64,000 bases of DNA from assembly GCF_036242395.1 (NCBI RefSeq), contig NZ_CP108458.1, positions 310,001-374,000 of the forward strand, read 5' to 3'. The stretch is from Kitasatospora sp. NBC_01266 (lineage in GTDB: Bacteria > Actinomycetota > Actinomycetes > Streptomycetales > Streptomycetaceae). Shown here one piece after another: positions 50,793 through 58,133 of this stretch; within the stretch, counting starts at the first letter, position 1; each line of letters begins with the position of its first letter. The position numbers and the translations under genes were made by a program. The notes under the pieces were generated by a model, which made no database searches, had not been told where the DNA came from, and was given only the letters and a program-made list of their open reading frames with translations.

Positions 50793-50819
50793 CCGGCGCC
50801 GCGACGTCAACGGCGCCGG
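50793..50819. terminator. GC-rich hairpin
   Basis: CCGGCGCCG pairs perfectly with CGGCGCCGG over a 9-nt loop. It lies between two minus-strand genes and about 70 bp past the stop of the secreted protein gene at 50887, so it is a plausible terminator for that gene. Confidence 0.4.
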
Positions 50820-50886
50820 GGAAACGGCCGCAGGACGGCCGACGGCGCGGGCGCCGGGTCGGACGTCCTGCCCCGAACGCCGCGCG

Positions 50887-51291
50887 TCAGGCGCCCGGGC
50901 CCGACTCGCCCTCGGTGCACACGATCTGGATCGTCAGATCGGCCGGCACCGACGGTGCCTTCTCACCCGACGCCAGCTCGCGCTTGCCGACCGCCACGAT
51001 CCAGCCCGTGGCGTCGACGGTGGGCCGGCTCGCCAGCACGTCGGCCGGCGTCGTGTCCAGGGTGTGCCCTGCCCCGGCCGAGACGGTGAACCCACCGCTC
51101 AGGACGTTCTCGTCGGGCGGGCAGCTCAGCGTCCGCTCGGTGCCGTCGGCACCGTTCACAAGGACGTCCGAGCTGATCGCGTGCGGCTGCATGCTCCTCC
51201 TCGGGCCTGCCGCCGCGCTGCTTCCGGCGGTGACCACGAGCAGGGCGGCCGCTGCGGCCGCCGCCAGGCTGATGCGGGTGGTGCTGATCAT
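50887..51291 (-). CDS. Secreted protein, 134 aa
   Basis: Start ATG 51291 with GGAAGGAA upstream. A Sec signal (MISTTRISLAAAAAAALLVV, cleavage near SSAAA) leaves about 105 mature residues with LSCPPDENVLSGGF, then TGWIVAVGKREL and LTIQIVCTEGE. The two Cys (in LSCPP and IVCTE) probably form a disulfide. This resembles small secreted beta proteins of streptomycetes, but I cannot name a family. Confidence 0.7.
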   Translation of the reverse strand: MISTTRISLAAAAAAALLVVTAGSSAAAGPRRSMQPHAISSDVLVNGADGTERTLSCPPDENVLSGGFTVSAGAGHTLDTTPADVLASRPTVDATGWIVAVGKRELASGEKAPSVPADLTIQIVCTEGESGPGA

Positions 51292-51525
51292 CGAGGCGTT
51301 CCTTCCCCTGAGCGACTTTCGGGCCATTCCAGCATGGCCCTCCTCAACTCCACCGACCGACACGCAGCGTGATGGACGGTCAGCTGACCCACGGAGCAAT
51401 CCGGACGCCGCAAAGCGTGTCCGCATGCGAACCGACTGGCCGGAGTGCTTCTCTGATCACCGTTAGCTACCATCCGTGCGGCGCCCGGGCCGCCATCGGC
51501 CCCTGCGCCCGATGCGAGGAGTTCC

Positions 51526-53406
51526 ATGTCACGCAGGAGACTGTCAGCGACATTGGCGGCCGGCGCCGCCATCGCTCTCGCTCTGACCAGCTCAGCAGTA
51601 CTGACCACACCCCTGTCGGACGTTCCCGCCTACGCCGCTGATCTGCCCGGCGGTTCGGGCGCGCTGCGGATCACTCCCGAGCAGCTGAACGCGGAGGTCC
51701 GGGCCGAGGAGGTGACGGCCTTCGGCCGGCCCGCCGCCGAGTCGATGGCCCGGGACCGGATCGGCCTGCGGGCCGTCGGCGAGTACCCGGACCCCGTGCG
51801 GACCCTGCGGTTCAAGTCCCTGACCGACTCGCAGGCCGCGCTCAACGCCAAGTTCCCCGACCTCGCGAAGTACGGCCGGTTCACCGACTACTTCAAGTCC
51901 CCGGACTTCGGCGCCCATATCGCCCTGCTGCCCACCGGCAAGGTGCTGCTCTTCTCCTTCGAGCGCATCGAGACCAACCCGCAGGTGGAACCGGCACCGA
52001 CCCAGACCATCGGCAAGGAGAACGCCGGCCGCGCCTACCTGTGGGACCCGAGCCTGGGCACCGGACCGGACGCCTTCAAGGCCGTCCCGCCGCCCACCGT
52101 CAACCTGGACGACGGCAAGAACGAACCGCGTCCCGCACCGCTCTTCTGCGCGGGACACGCCTACCTGCCCAACGGCATGGTCGGGGTCTTCGGCGGCAAC
52201 TTCGGCGGCAACAACGGCTCCGGGGCCAGGTTCTCGATGGTCTTCGACCCGTACCACGAGAAGTGGCTGGAGCAGCAGGACATGGCGGTCGGCCGGTGGT
52301 ACCCCACCGTGGTCACCACCTCGGACGGCCGGCAGCTGATCATGTCGGGCCAGACCGAACTGGGCTGGGGCACCCCCACCCCGCTGGTCGAGCGCTTCCC
52401 GGTGAACACGTCCGACGTCCCGTACGGCGACAACTTCACCGCGAACAACCCGGTGTACCAGTGGCAGAAGGCGGACGCACCGTACCGGATGGACTACCCG
52501 CACCTGTTCGCGCTGAACGACGGCAAGGTCTACGGCTTCGGCCGCGACGCCGACCAGCAGTTCCTGTTCGACCCGGCCAAGGAGACCCGCACCGCGCTGC
52601 CCAACCGCCCGGACGGCGGCCTGCGGATGTACGGCTCGGCGGTCGCCCTGCCGAACGGCACCGCCGGACCGAACTCCGTGCTGGTGCTGGGCGGCAACCA
52701 CGACGACAAGAACACCTACCGGTTCTCGGGCGGCCGCTGGAGCACGGACACACCGCGCGCCTTCGGCCGTGCCCAGGACGACACGCTCATCCTGCCGAAC
52801 GGCCAACTGTTCACCGTCAACGGCTCCTACGGGATCCGCGACTACGGCTTCGGGGACTACAACCCCAACGCCGACCTGAAGTACCGTCAGACCGAGCTGC
52901 GCGCTCCGAACGGAACCTGGACGCTCGGCCCGGCCCAGCGGCTGCCGCGCGGCTACCACTCCAACGCGGTCCTGCTGCCGGACGGCCGGATCATGGTGAC
53001 CGGTGACGAGCTCCAGCAGCTCGCCAGCAACCCGGACATCAAGAACCCGGACGCCAACGGCACCATCGAGATCTACGAGCCGCCGTACCTGTTCCAGGGT
53101 CCCCGCCCGGACCTGAACAGCGTCCCGAACAGCGCGGTCGGCTACAACCAGTACTTCCCGGTGGGCACCAGCTCCACCGGGATCAGCAAGGCCGTGCTGG
53201 TCGCGCCGATCACCTCGACCCACTCGGTGGACACCAGCCAGCGCTACATCGAGCTGCCGATCGCCAACACCGGCCGCAACCAGCTCCTGCTGAAGTCGCC
53301 GACGACGGCCGAGGCGGCCACGCCCGGCTACTACATGCTCTTCCTGCTCAACGACAAGGGCGTGCCCAGCATGGCCAAGTGGGTCCAGCTGGACCCGAAC
53401 GCCTGA
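51526..53406 (+). CDS. Galactose-oxidase-like copper radical oxidase (GlxA-type), secreted
   Basis: A 626-aa secreted oxidase. After a Sec signal (residues about 1-37) come kelch-type repeats and a C-terminal DUF1929/early-set domain (about 520-620, ending PGYYMLFLLNDKGVPS). The copper and radical ligands align by motif with galactose oxidase: Cys in FCAGHAYLPNG and Tyr in RWYPTVV (the cross-linked pair), Tyr-His in GYHSNAVLLPDGR, and His in STHSVDTSQR. All expected ligands are therefore present. Such enzymes oxidise primary alcohols to aldehydes with hydrogen peroxide formation; in streptomycetes GlxA acts on a hyphal-tip glycan. No glycan synthase adjoins this copy. A strong terminator follows. 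Confidence 0.85.
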   Translation: MSRRRLSATLAAGAAIALALTSSAVLTTPLSDVPAYAADLPGGSGALRITPEQLNAEVRAEEVTAFGRPAAESMARDRIGLRAVGEYPDPVRTLRFKSLTDSQAALNAKFPDLAKYGRFTDYFKSPDFGAHIALLPTGKVLLFSFERIETNPQVEPAPTQTIGKENAGRAYLWDPSLGTGPDAFKAVPPPTVNLDDGKNEPRPAPLFCAGHAYLPNGMVGVFGGNFGGNNGSGARFSMVFDPYHEKWLEQQDMAVGRWYPTVVTTSDGRQLIMSGQTELGWGTPTPLVERFPVNTSDVPYGDNFTANNPVYQWQKADAPYRMDYPHLFALNDGKVYGFGRDADQQFLFDPAKETRTALPNRPDGGLRMYGSAVALPNGTAGPNSVLVLGGNHDDKNTYRFSGGRWSTDTPRAFGRAQDDTLILPNGQLFTVNGSYGIRDYGFGDYNPNADLKYRQTELRAPNGTWTLGPAQRLPRGYHSNAVLLPDGRIMVTGDELQQLASNPDIKNPDANGTIEIYEPPYLFQGPRPDLNSVPNSAVGYNQYFPVGTSSTGISKAVLVAPITSTHSVDTSQRYIELPIANTGRNQLLLKSPTTAEAATPGYYMLFLLNDKGVPSMAKWVQLDPNA

Positions 53407-53421
53407 CCTGCCACGCCCCCG

Positions 53422-53456
53422 GCCCCGGGTGGCCGCCGACCGGCGGCCCCCGGGGC
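53422..53456. terminator. Bidirectional terminator between convergent genes
   Basis: GCCCCGGGTGGCCGCC pairs with GGCGGCCCCCGGGGC around GACC with a single bulge, a very stable stem of about 15 bp. It lies 16 bp after the oxidase stop and 9 bp before the hydrolase stop on the other strand. Confidence 0.7.
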
Positions 53457-53465
53457 TGTCCGGCT

Positions 53466-54281
53466 TCAGGCCTTCACGAACTCCAGGATGTCGTTGTTGA
53501 GTTCGGTGGCGTGGCTGACGTACAGGCCGTGGCCGCCGGTGGGGTACTCCCGGTAGGTGCAGCCGGGCAGCATCTCGGCGGTGCGGCGCCCGGTGACGTC
53601 GACCGGGGCGGAGAAGTCGGCGGCCCCGTGCACCACCAGGGCCGGCACGGTGATCCGGCGCAGCGCCTCGCGGTTGTCGGCGTAGAAGCACGCCTGCTGC
53701 ATCTTCAGGCTGGCCCACGGCGCGGTGGACATGCACTGGCGGTAGGTGGTGTCGGCCTGTTCGACGGAGACGTCGTTGCCCAGGTGGGTGGCGAAGTACG
53801 CCTGGGTCTGCCGGGCCATCCACTTCCCCCGGTCGGTGCGGATCTGCTGGAAGAGGTTCTCGGCGATCTCCTCGGGGACGCCGCCGGGGTTGTCGTCGGT
53901 GAGCTTCATGAACGGCAGGATCGCGGCGAGGAACACCACGCGTGCCACCCGCGCGTTGCCGTGGCGGGCGACGTAGCGCGCGGCTTCGGCGCCACCGGTG
54001 GAGTGGCCGACCAGGGTGGCGTCGCGCAGGTCCAGGTGGTCGAGCAGCGCGGCCAGGTCCTCGGTGGTGGTGTCGATGTCGTAGCCGGTCGCCGGGCGGT
54101 CCGAACGGCCGTGGCCGCGGCGGTCGATCGCGATGCAGCGGTAGCCGCGATCGACGAAGAACGGGATCTGGTACTCCCACATGTCCGTGTTGAGCATCGC
54201 GCCGGCGATGAAGACGATCGGCTCGCCCGTCCCGTACTCCTCATAGGCGAGCCGGGTGCCGTCGTGGGTCTCGAAGAACAT
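53466..54281 (-). CDS. Alpha/beta hydrolase (non-heme chloroperoxidase-like)
   Basis: A 271-aa alpha/beta hydrolase: FIAGAMLNTDMWEYQ (oxyanion region), IDRRGHGRSDRPATGYDID, nucleophile elbow LVGHSTGGAEAAR, HGAADFSAPVD (acid) and GGHGLYVSH (His). The GRSDRP and GHSTGG patterns are typical of cofactor-free haloperoxidase/esterase relatives. Start 54281 with GGAGGGG upstream. There is no signal peptide. Substrate unknown, likely an ester or lactone. Confidence 0.85.
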   Translation of the reverse strand: MFFETHDGTRLAYEEYGTGEPIVFIAGAMLNTDMWEYQIPFFVDRGYRCIAIDRRGHGRSDRPATGYDIDTTTEDLAALLDHLDLRDATLVGHSTGGAEAARYVARHGNARVARVVFLAAILPFMKLTDDNPGGVPEEIAENLFQQIRTDRGKWMARQTQAYFATHLGNDVSVEQADTTYRQCMSTAPWASLKMQQACFYADNREALRRITVPALVVHGAADFSAPVDVTGRRTAEMLPGCTYREYPTGGHGLYVSHATELNNDILEFVKA

Positions 54282-54435
54282 GGTGTCCCCTCCGTCTGCG
54301 GTTGAGCGCCTGCGTCTCGGCTCACTCGGATCTCGGATCGCTTGCGCAGCAACGACGTTAGGCGAGCGGACGGGCGGCGGCATCTGTCACGCATAGGTAG
54401 GGCAGCTGGGCGGCGCGGTCCGGGTGCCCGGCCGG

Positions 54436-55029
54436 TCAGCCGTTTCCGCAGGTCGGGCACGGCGCGCAGCGGTCGATCCGGACATCGTCGAGGACCGGTC
54501 CGGCCGGGCTGTTCGGTGTTGTGCTGGTGAAGGCGATGGTGGTGGTGGAGTTGGTGGCCTGGAAGGTGAACTGCCGGTTGACGTAACCCATGTTCGTGGA
54601 CGTCTTGCCGGTGGTGTTGAAGGAGAAGTCCTGGAAGTCCTGCCCGTCGATGAGGGCGCTGCCGGTCTTGAGGGCCGGGGCGGCTCCGGGGTTGCCGGCC
54701 AGGGCGTAGGTGACGGTGTAGTCGGCGCCGGGGACGGTGGTGAAGGTCTGGGCCACCGCGCCGGGGCCGGCGCCGTTGAGGTCGACGGACTGGTCGCCTT
54801 CCGCCGCCTGCCAGAAGCCCGCGCCGATCAGGTCGACGGTTCCCGCCGTGACCTGCCACGGTCCGATGGTCTGCCCTGACGACAGTTCGTCGAAGCTGCC
54901 GGCGGTCGCCCTCTGGTACTCGAAGCTGCCGTCGTCGAAGCGGCTGACGGTCTGCGCCGAGGCCGTGGCCCCGAGGGCGGCGAGCAGGACAGCGGTGGCG
55001 GCGATGGCAGAGACACGCTTGGCGAACAT
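54436..55029 (-). CDS. Secreted choice-of-anchor C / DUF642-like protein
   Basis: A 197-aa secreted protein. A signal peptide (about 1-25, ending TASAQ) is followed by a beta-sandwich domain: RFDDGSFEYQ, IGPWQVTAGTVDLIG, GDQSVDLNGAGPGAVAQTF and LDDVRIDRC. That order of motifs (the GSFE start, the Asp-Leu-Asn-Gly line, the DDV ending) is what I know from DUF642/choice-of-anchor C domains, which are carbohydrate-binding-like. It ends with a Cys-rich CAPCPTCGNG. GGGAGGG lies before the start. It may bind the cell wall or an extracellular glycan. Confidence 0.75.
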   Translation of the reverse strand: MFAKRVSAIAATAVLLAALGATASAQTVSRFDDGSFEYQRATAGSFDELSSGQTIGPWQVTAGTVDLIGAGFWQAAEGDQSVDLNGAGPGAVAQTFTTVPGADYTVTYALAGNPGAAPALKTGSALIDGQDFQDFSFNTTGKTSTNMGYVNRQFTFQATNSTTTIAFTSTTPNSPAGPVLDDVRIDRCAPCPTCGNG

Positions 55030-55198
55030 GGATTTCCCTCCCGAATGACTTGGGCCACACCGAAGTTGTGTGTCCACGAATAAGATAGGCAGATCAGCGG
55101 GGGAGAAAAAGACTCCAACCGAAAGACGGATAATCACATCTCAAGCCACCCAGGCCAGACGTGGTGCGACGTGGTGGCCACGATGGAAGACTGACCCG

Positions 55199-55996
55199 AT
55201 GGACAGACCGATGGCCGCGGACCGCAGGATGTCGTTCAACGCCGCCGCGAGCACCTACCAGCGAGGCCGGCCACCGTACCCGGCGGCGGTGTTCGACCTG
55301 CTGGCCGACCGCTGCGGGCTGCGGCCGGGTGCGCGGGTCCTCGACATCGGGGCCGGCACCGGCCTGGCGACCGGGCCGCTGCTGGCCGCCGGCGCCCAGG
55401 TGGTCGCGGTCGAACCGGGCGAGCAACTGGCCGCGATCCTCACCGCCACCCACGCGTGCGACCGCCTCGAGGTCACCATCGCCGACTTCGAGACCGCCGA
55501 CCTCACGGGCGGATTCGACCTGGCGGTGGCGGCGACGGCGCTGCACTGGCTCGACCCGGTCACCTCGACGGGGAAGATCGGCGAACTGGTCCGGCCGGGC
55601 GGGTGGCTGGCCGCGTGGTGGACCGAATTCGGCGACACCCGCCGGCCGACCCCGTTCCGCGACCGGCTCGATGACGTGTACCGCGACCTGCTGCCCGCCG
55701 AACCCGGCTACCGGGACAGCCGATCACACGTCCTGGACACCGACCGGTGGCGGCGGCAGTTGACCGCCGGCGGCCGGTTCGGCGACGTCGCCGTCGAGGT
55801 CATCAGCTGGCACCAGACCCTGACCGCGCAGAGCGCCCGCGACCTGTGGTCGACGTTCCCGAACATCGCCGAACTCGCCCCACCCGCCCGCGAGCAGTTC
55901 CTGACCCGGCTCGCCTCGATCATCGACGAGCTGGGCGGCCAGGTCGACGACCCGCGCCTGACGGTCCTCTACACCGCCGCCCGCACCACCGCGTGA
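55199..55996 (+). CDS. Class I SAM-dependent methyltransferase
   Basis: A 265-aa methyltransferase. Motif I is VLDIGAGTGLATGPLL, the acidic residue after strand 2 is in VVAVEPGEQ, and LAVAATALHWLDP is motif II/post-I. The PPYP segment near the N-terminus is typical of the UbiE/Methyltransf_11 group. Start 55199 is preceded by GGAAGA; an in-frame start at 55070 would add a non-conserved stretch. It is divergent from the DUF642-like gene. The substrate, probably a small molecule, is unknown. Confidence 0.82.
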   Translation: MDRPMAADRRMSFNAAASTYQRGRPPYPAAVFDLLADRCGLRPGARVLDIGAGTGLATGPLLAAGAQVVAVEPGEQLAAILTATHACDRLEVTIADFETADLTGGFDLAVAATALHWLDPVTSTGKIGELVRPGGWLAAWWTEFGDTRRPTPFRDRLDDVYRDLLPAEPGYRDSRSHVLDTDRWRRQLTAGGRFGDVAVEVISWHQTLTAQSARDLWSTFPNIAELAPPAREQFLTRLASIIDELGGQVDDPRLTVLYTAARTTA

Positions 55997-56029
55997 CGGC
56001 CTGGCAACCGGTCGCCCGGACGAGGCGGC

Positions 56030-56791
56030 TCACACCTGTGCCATGCCGCCGTCCGCGAAGAGTTCGACGCCGGTGATGAAGCTGGAGGCGTCGCTGGAGA
56101 GGAAGACCGCGGCCTTGCCCATCTCGCGCGGGTCGGCGATCCGTCCGCTCGGGTTGCCCTCACCCATGGTCCGGACGGCGGCGTCGACGTGGTCGGCTCC
56201 CTGGGCCATCGCCAGCGCGCTGCGCAGCGAGTCGGTGTCGACCGCGCCGGGGCTGAGGATGTTCATTCGGATGCCCGATCCCTTGGTGTCCTGGATCCAG
56301 GCCCGGATGAAGTTGCGCACCGCGGCCTTCGAGCCGCCGTACAGGCTCATCCCGCGCGGCGGCTGGATGGATGCCGTGGAGCCGATGATGACGACGGTGC
56401 CGCCCGGCGGCAGCAGCGCGAGCGCGGGCTGAACGGTGAACAGGACGCCCTTGGCGTTGACGTTGAAGGTCCGGTCGAACTGCTCCTCGGTGATCGCGCC
56501 GAGCGGGGCGTGCGCGCCGATCCCCGCGTTGGCCACGACCGCGTCGAGTCGCCCGTGGCGTTCCTTCACCTGTCGGTAGGCGGCCTCCATGTCCGCGAGC
56601 CTGGTGACGTCGGCCACGATCCCCGAGCAGTTGGGCCCGATCGCCGCGACCGCCTCATCGAGCGCCTCCCGGTGCAGGTCGGTGATGACCACGCGGGCGC
56701 CGTTGGCGACGAACTCCTGGGCGATGCCCAGGCCGACCCCGGACGCGCCGCCCGTGATGACGGCGATCTTTCCTTCGAGCGAGAGACTCAT
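56030..56791 (-). CDS. SDR-family oxidoreductase
   Basis: A 253-aa classical short-chain dehydrogenase: TGGASGVGLGIA (cofactor loop), Asp ending strand 2 (VVITDL, suggesting NAD preference), ANAG, catalytic Ser in IIGSTAS, Tyr-Lys in LYGGSK, and PGAVDTDS. The start at 56791 follows AGGAGAAG. It is divergent from a TetR gene across a region with TGGAGGC repeats, so the TetR probably represses it. It may oxidise or reduce a small alcohol or ketone. Confidence 0.88.
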   Translation of the reverse strand: MSLSLEGKIAVITGGASGVGLGIAQEFVANGARVVITDLHREALDEAVAAIGPNCSGIVADVTRLADMEAAYRQVKERHGRLDAVVANAGIGAHAPLGAITEEQFDRTFNVNAKGVLFTVQPALALLPPGGTVVIIGSTASIQPPRGMSLYGGSKAAVRNFIRAWIQDTKGSGIRMNILSPGAVDTDSLRSALAMAQGADHVDAAVRTMGEGNPSGRIADPREMGKAAVFLSSDASSFITGVELFADGGMAQV

Positions 56792-56904
56792 CTTCTTCTC
56801 CTGTGGGTGAGCGCATTGCCAGGTGCCGCGTTCGCGGCGGGAATGTGGGACGGAGGCACGCACGCGCTCGTGTGCGGCGGATGCGTGCGGGTGCCCTAGA
56901 GTGG

Positions 56905-56946
56905 AAGTGGAGGCGCCTCCAGTTCCGTGAACTGTAAGTGGAGGCG
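56905..56946. promoter_or_regulatory. TetR operator candidate with TGGAGGCGCCTCCA palindrome
   Basis: A perfect 14-bp palindrome (56908-56921) lies within the SDR-TetR divergent region. AAGTGGAGGCG occurs in it and again 31 bp downstream (56936-56946), about three helical turns apart. This fits a repressor with one strong and one half site. Confidence 0.55.
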
Positions 56947-56983
56947 TCGCCGGTTAGCAAGCCGGGACGACAGGAGACCGCGG

Positions 56984-57559
56984 ATGGCCACCGAGACAGG
57001 GCGCCCGCTACGGGCCGACGCGCAGCGCAACCGGGACAAGATCCTCTCGGCCGCGGTGCGCGTCTTCGCCGAAGAGGGACTGGAAGCGCACCTGGAGCGC
57101 ATCGCCAAGGAGGCCGGCGTCGGCTCCGGCACGCTCTACCGCAACTTCCCCACCCGGGAGGTCCTCATCGAGGCCGCCTACCGCAACGAGCTGATCCGGC
57201 TCTGCGACGCCGCCCCCGACCTGCTGGCCGCGCTGGCCCCGCGGGCGGCCCTGCGCGCCTGGACGGGCCGCTTCCTCGACTACGCGACCGCCAAGCTCGG
57301 CATGGCCGACGCCCTGCGCGCCCTCGTCGAATCCGGCGTCAACCCCTATGCCCAGAGCCACGAGATGATGATGGCCGCCCTGACCTCGCTGCTGGCCGCC
57401 GGCGTCGAAGCCGGCACCATCCGCTCCGACATCGGCGCCACCGACATGTTCGCCGCCCTCACCGGCATCGCCCTCACCTCGGGAAAGCCGGAACAGCGAG
57501 AGCAGGCCGAACGCCTCCTCGACCTCACCCTGGACGGCCTGCGCACCGACCGGCGCTGA
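56984..57559 (+). CDS. TetR/AcrR-family regulator
   Basis: A 191-aa TetR protein. Its N-terminal domain reads RDKILSAAVRVFAEEGLEAHLERIAKEAGVGSGTLYRNFPTREVL across the helix-turn-helix (split here only as family signature). The C-terminal domain is the TetR_C SbtR-like type common beside SDR genes. Start 56984 with CAGGAG upstream. It is divergent from the SDR gene with shared operator-like repeats, and a terminator hairpin follows. Confidence 0.9.
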   Translation: MATETGRPLRADAQRNRDKILSAAVRVFAEEGLEAHLERIAKEAGVGSGTLYRNFPTREVLIEAAYRNELIRLCDAAPDLLAALAPRAALRAWTGRFLDYATAKLGMADALRALVESGVNPYAQSHEMMMAALTSLLAAGVEAGTIRSDIGATDMFAALTGIALTSGKPEQREQAERLLDLTLDGLRTDRR

Positions 57560-57577
57560 CCGGCGGCGCAGCAGCGA

Positions 57578-57612
57578 GGGGTGCTCCGGGTCGACCGCAC
57601 CCGGGGCACCCC
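57578..57612. terminator. Strong hairpin terminator
   Basis: GGGGTGCTCCGGGT pairs with ACCCGGGGCACCCC (14 bp, one G-T wobble) around a 7-nt loop, 18 bp after the TetR stop and 23 bp before the stop of the convergent exported-protein gene. Confidence 0.7.
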
Positions 57613-57635
57613 CGTCCGTCAGGACCGCCGCCGAC

Positions 57636-58097
57636 TCAGCCGCCGGCCCCGGTGTCCCCGTGGTCGCAGGCGGTGCCGTCGTGGTTGGTGTCCAGTCCCA
57701 GCCGGTCGCGGCCGTGCACGGCCAGCGGCGGGTAGCCGTGCGCGAGCAGCCAGCGGCAGCCGGCGCCCGGGGCGGTGCCCGCCGCGGGCGGGAAGGTCCA
57801 CGGGACGCAGACGTTGATGTCGCCGTAGGCGTGGTCGCAGCCGTCAGCGGTGGCCGGGACGGGTGTACTGGCGGTCTGCGGCGCCGCCTGCTTCACCGGG
57901 GCGTTCAGGCCCTGGGCGAAGTCCATCACGTGCGGGGCGGGCCGCTGCCGCTGCACCGCGACCGGCGGCACCGGCCGGGACTGGGCACTGGTGGTGGGCA
58001 GCGTCAGGGCCAGGGCCAGGCCGGCGGCGACGGTGCCCAGTGCCACCGCGACGGTCAGCCGGCCGGCGCCCCGGCGGCGCGGGGTCCTCGTACTCAC
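57636..58097 (-). CDS. Exported protein with excalibur-like calcium-binding motif
   Basis: A 153-aa protein: basic N-terminus, a single hydrophobic segment (LTVAVALGTVAAGLALALTL) as signal or anchor, a Pro/Gln-rich stretch, then a C-terminal domain with GCDHAYGDINVCVPW and DTNHDGTACD. The latter matches the DxDxDGxxC core of excalibur-type calcium sites. It is the last of four minus-strand genes beginning at 63259 and may associate with the oxidase or the glycan they make. Confidence 0.7.
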   Translation of the reverse strand: MSTRTPRRRGAGRLTVAVALGTVAAGLALALTLPTTSAQSRPVPPVAVQRQRPAPHVMDFAQGLNAPVKQAAPQTASTPVPATADGCDHAYGDINVCVPWTFPPAAGTAPGAGCRWLLAHGYPPLAVHGRDRLGLDTNHDGTACDHGDTGAGG

Positions 58098-58133
58098 ACG
58101 GTTCTCCTTGGGGAAAGGGGATGTGACGATCCG

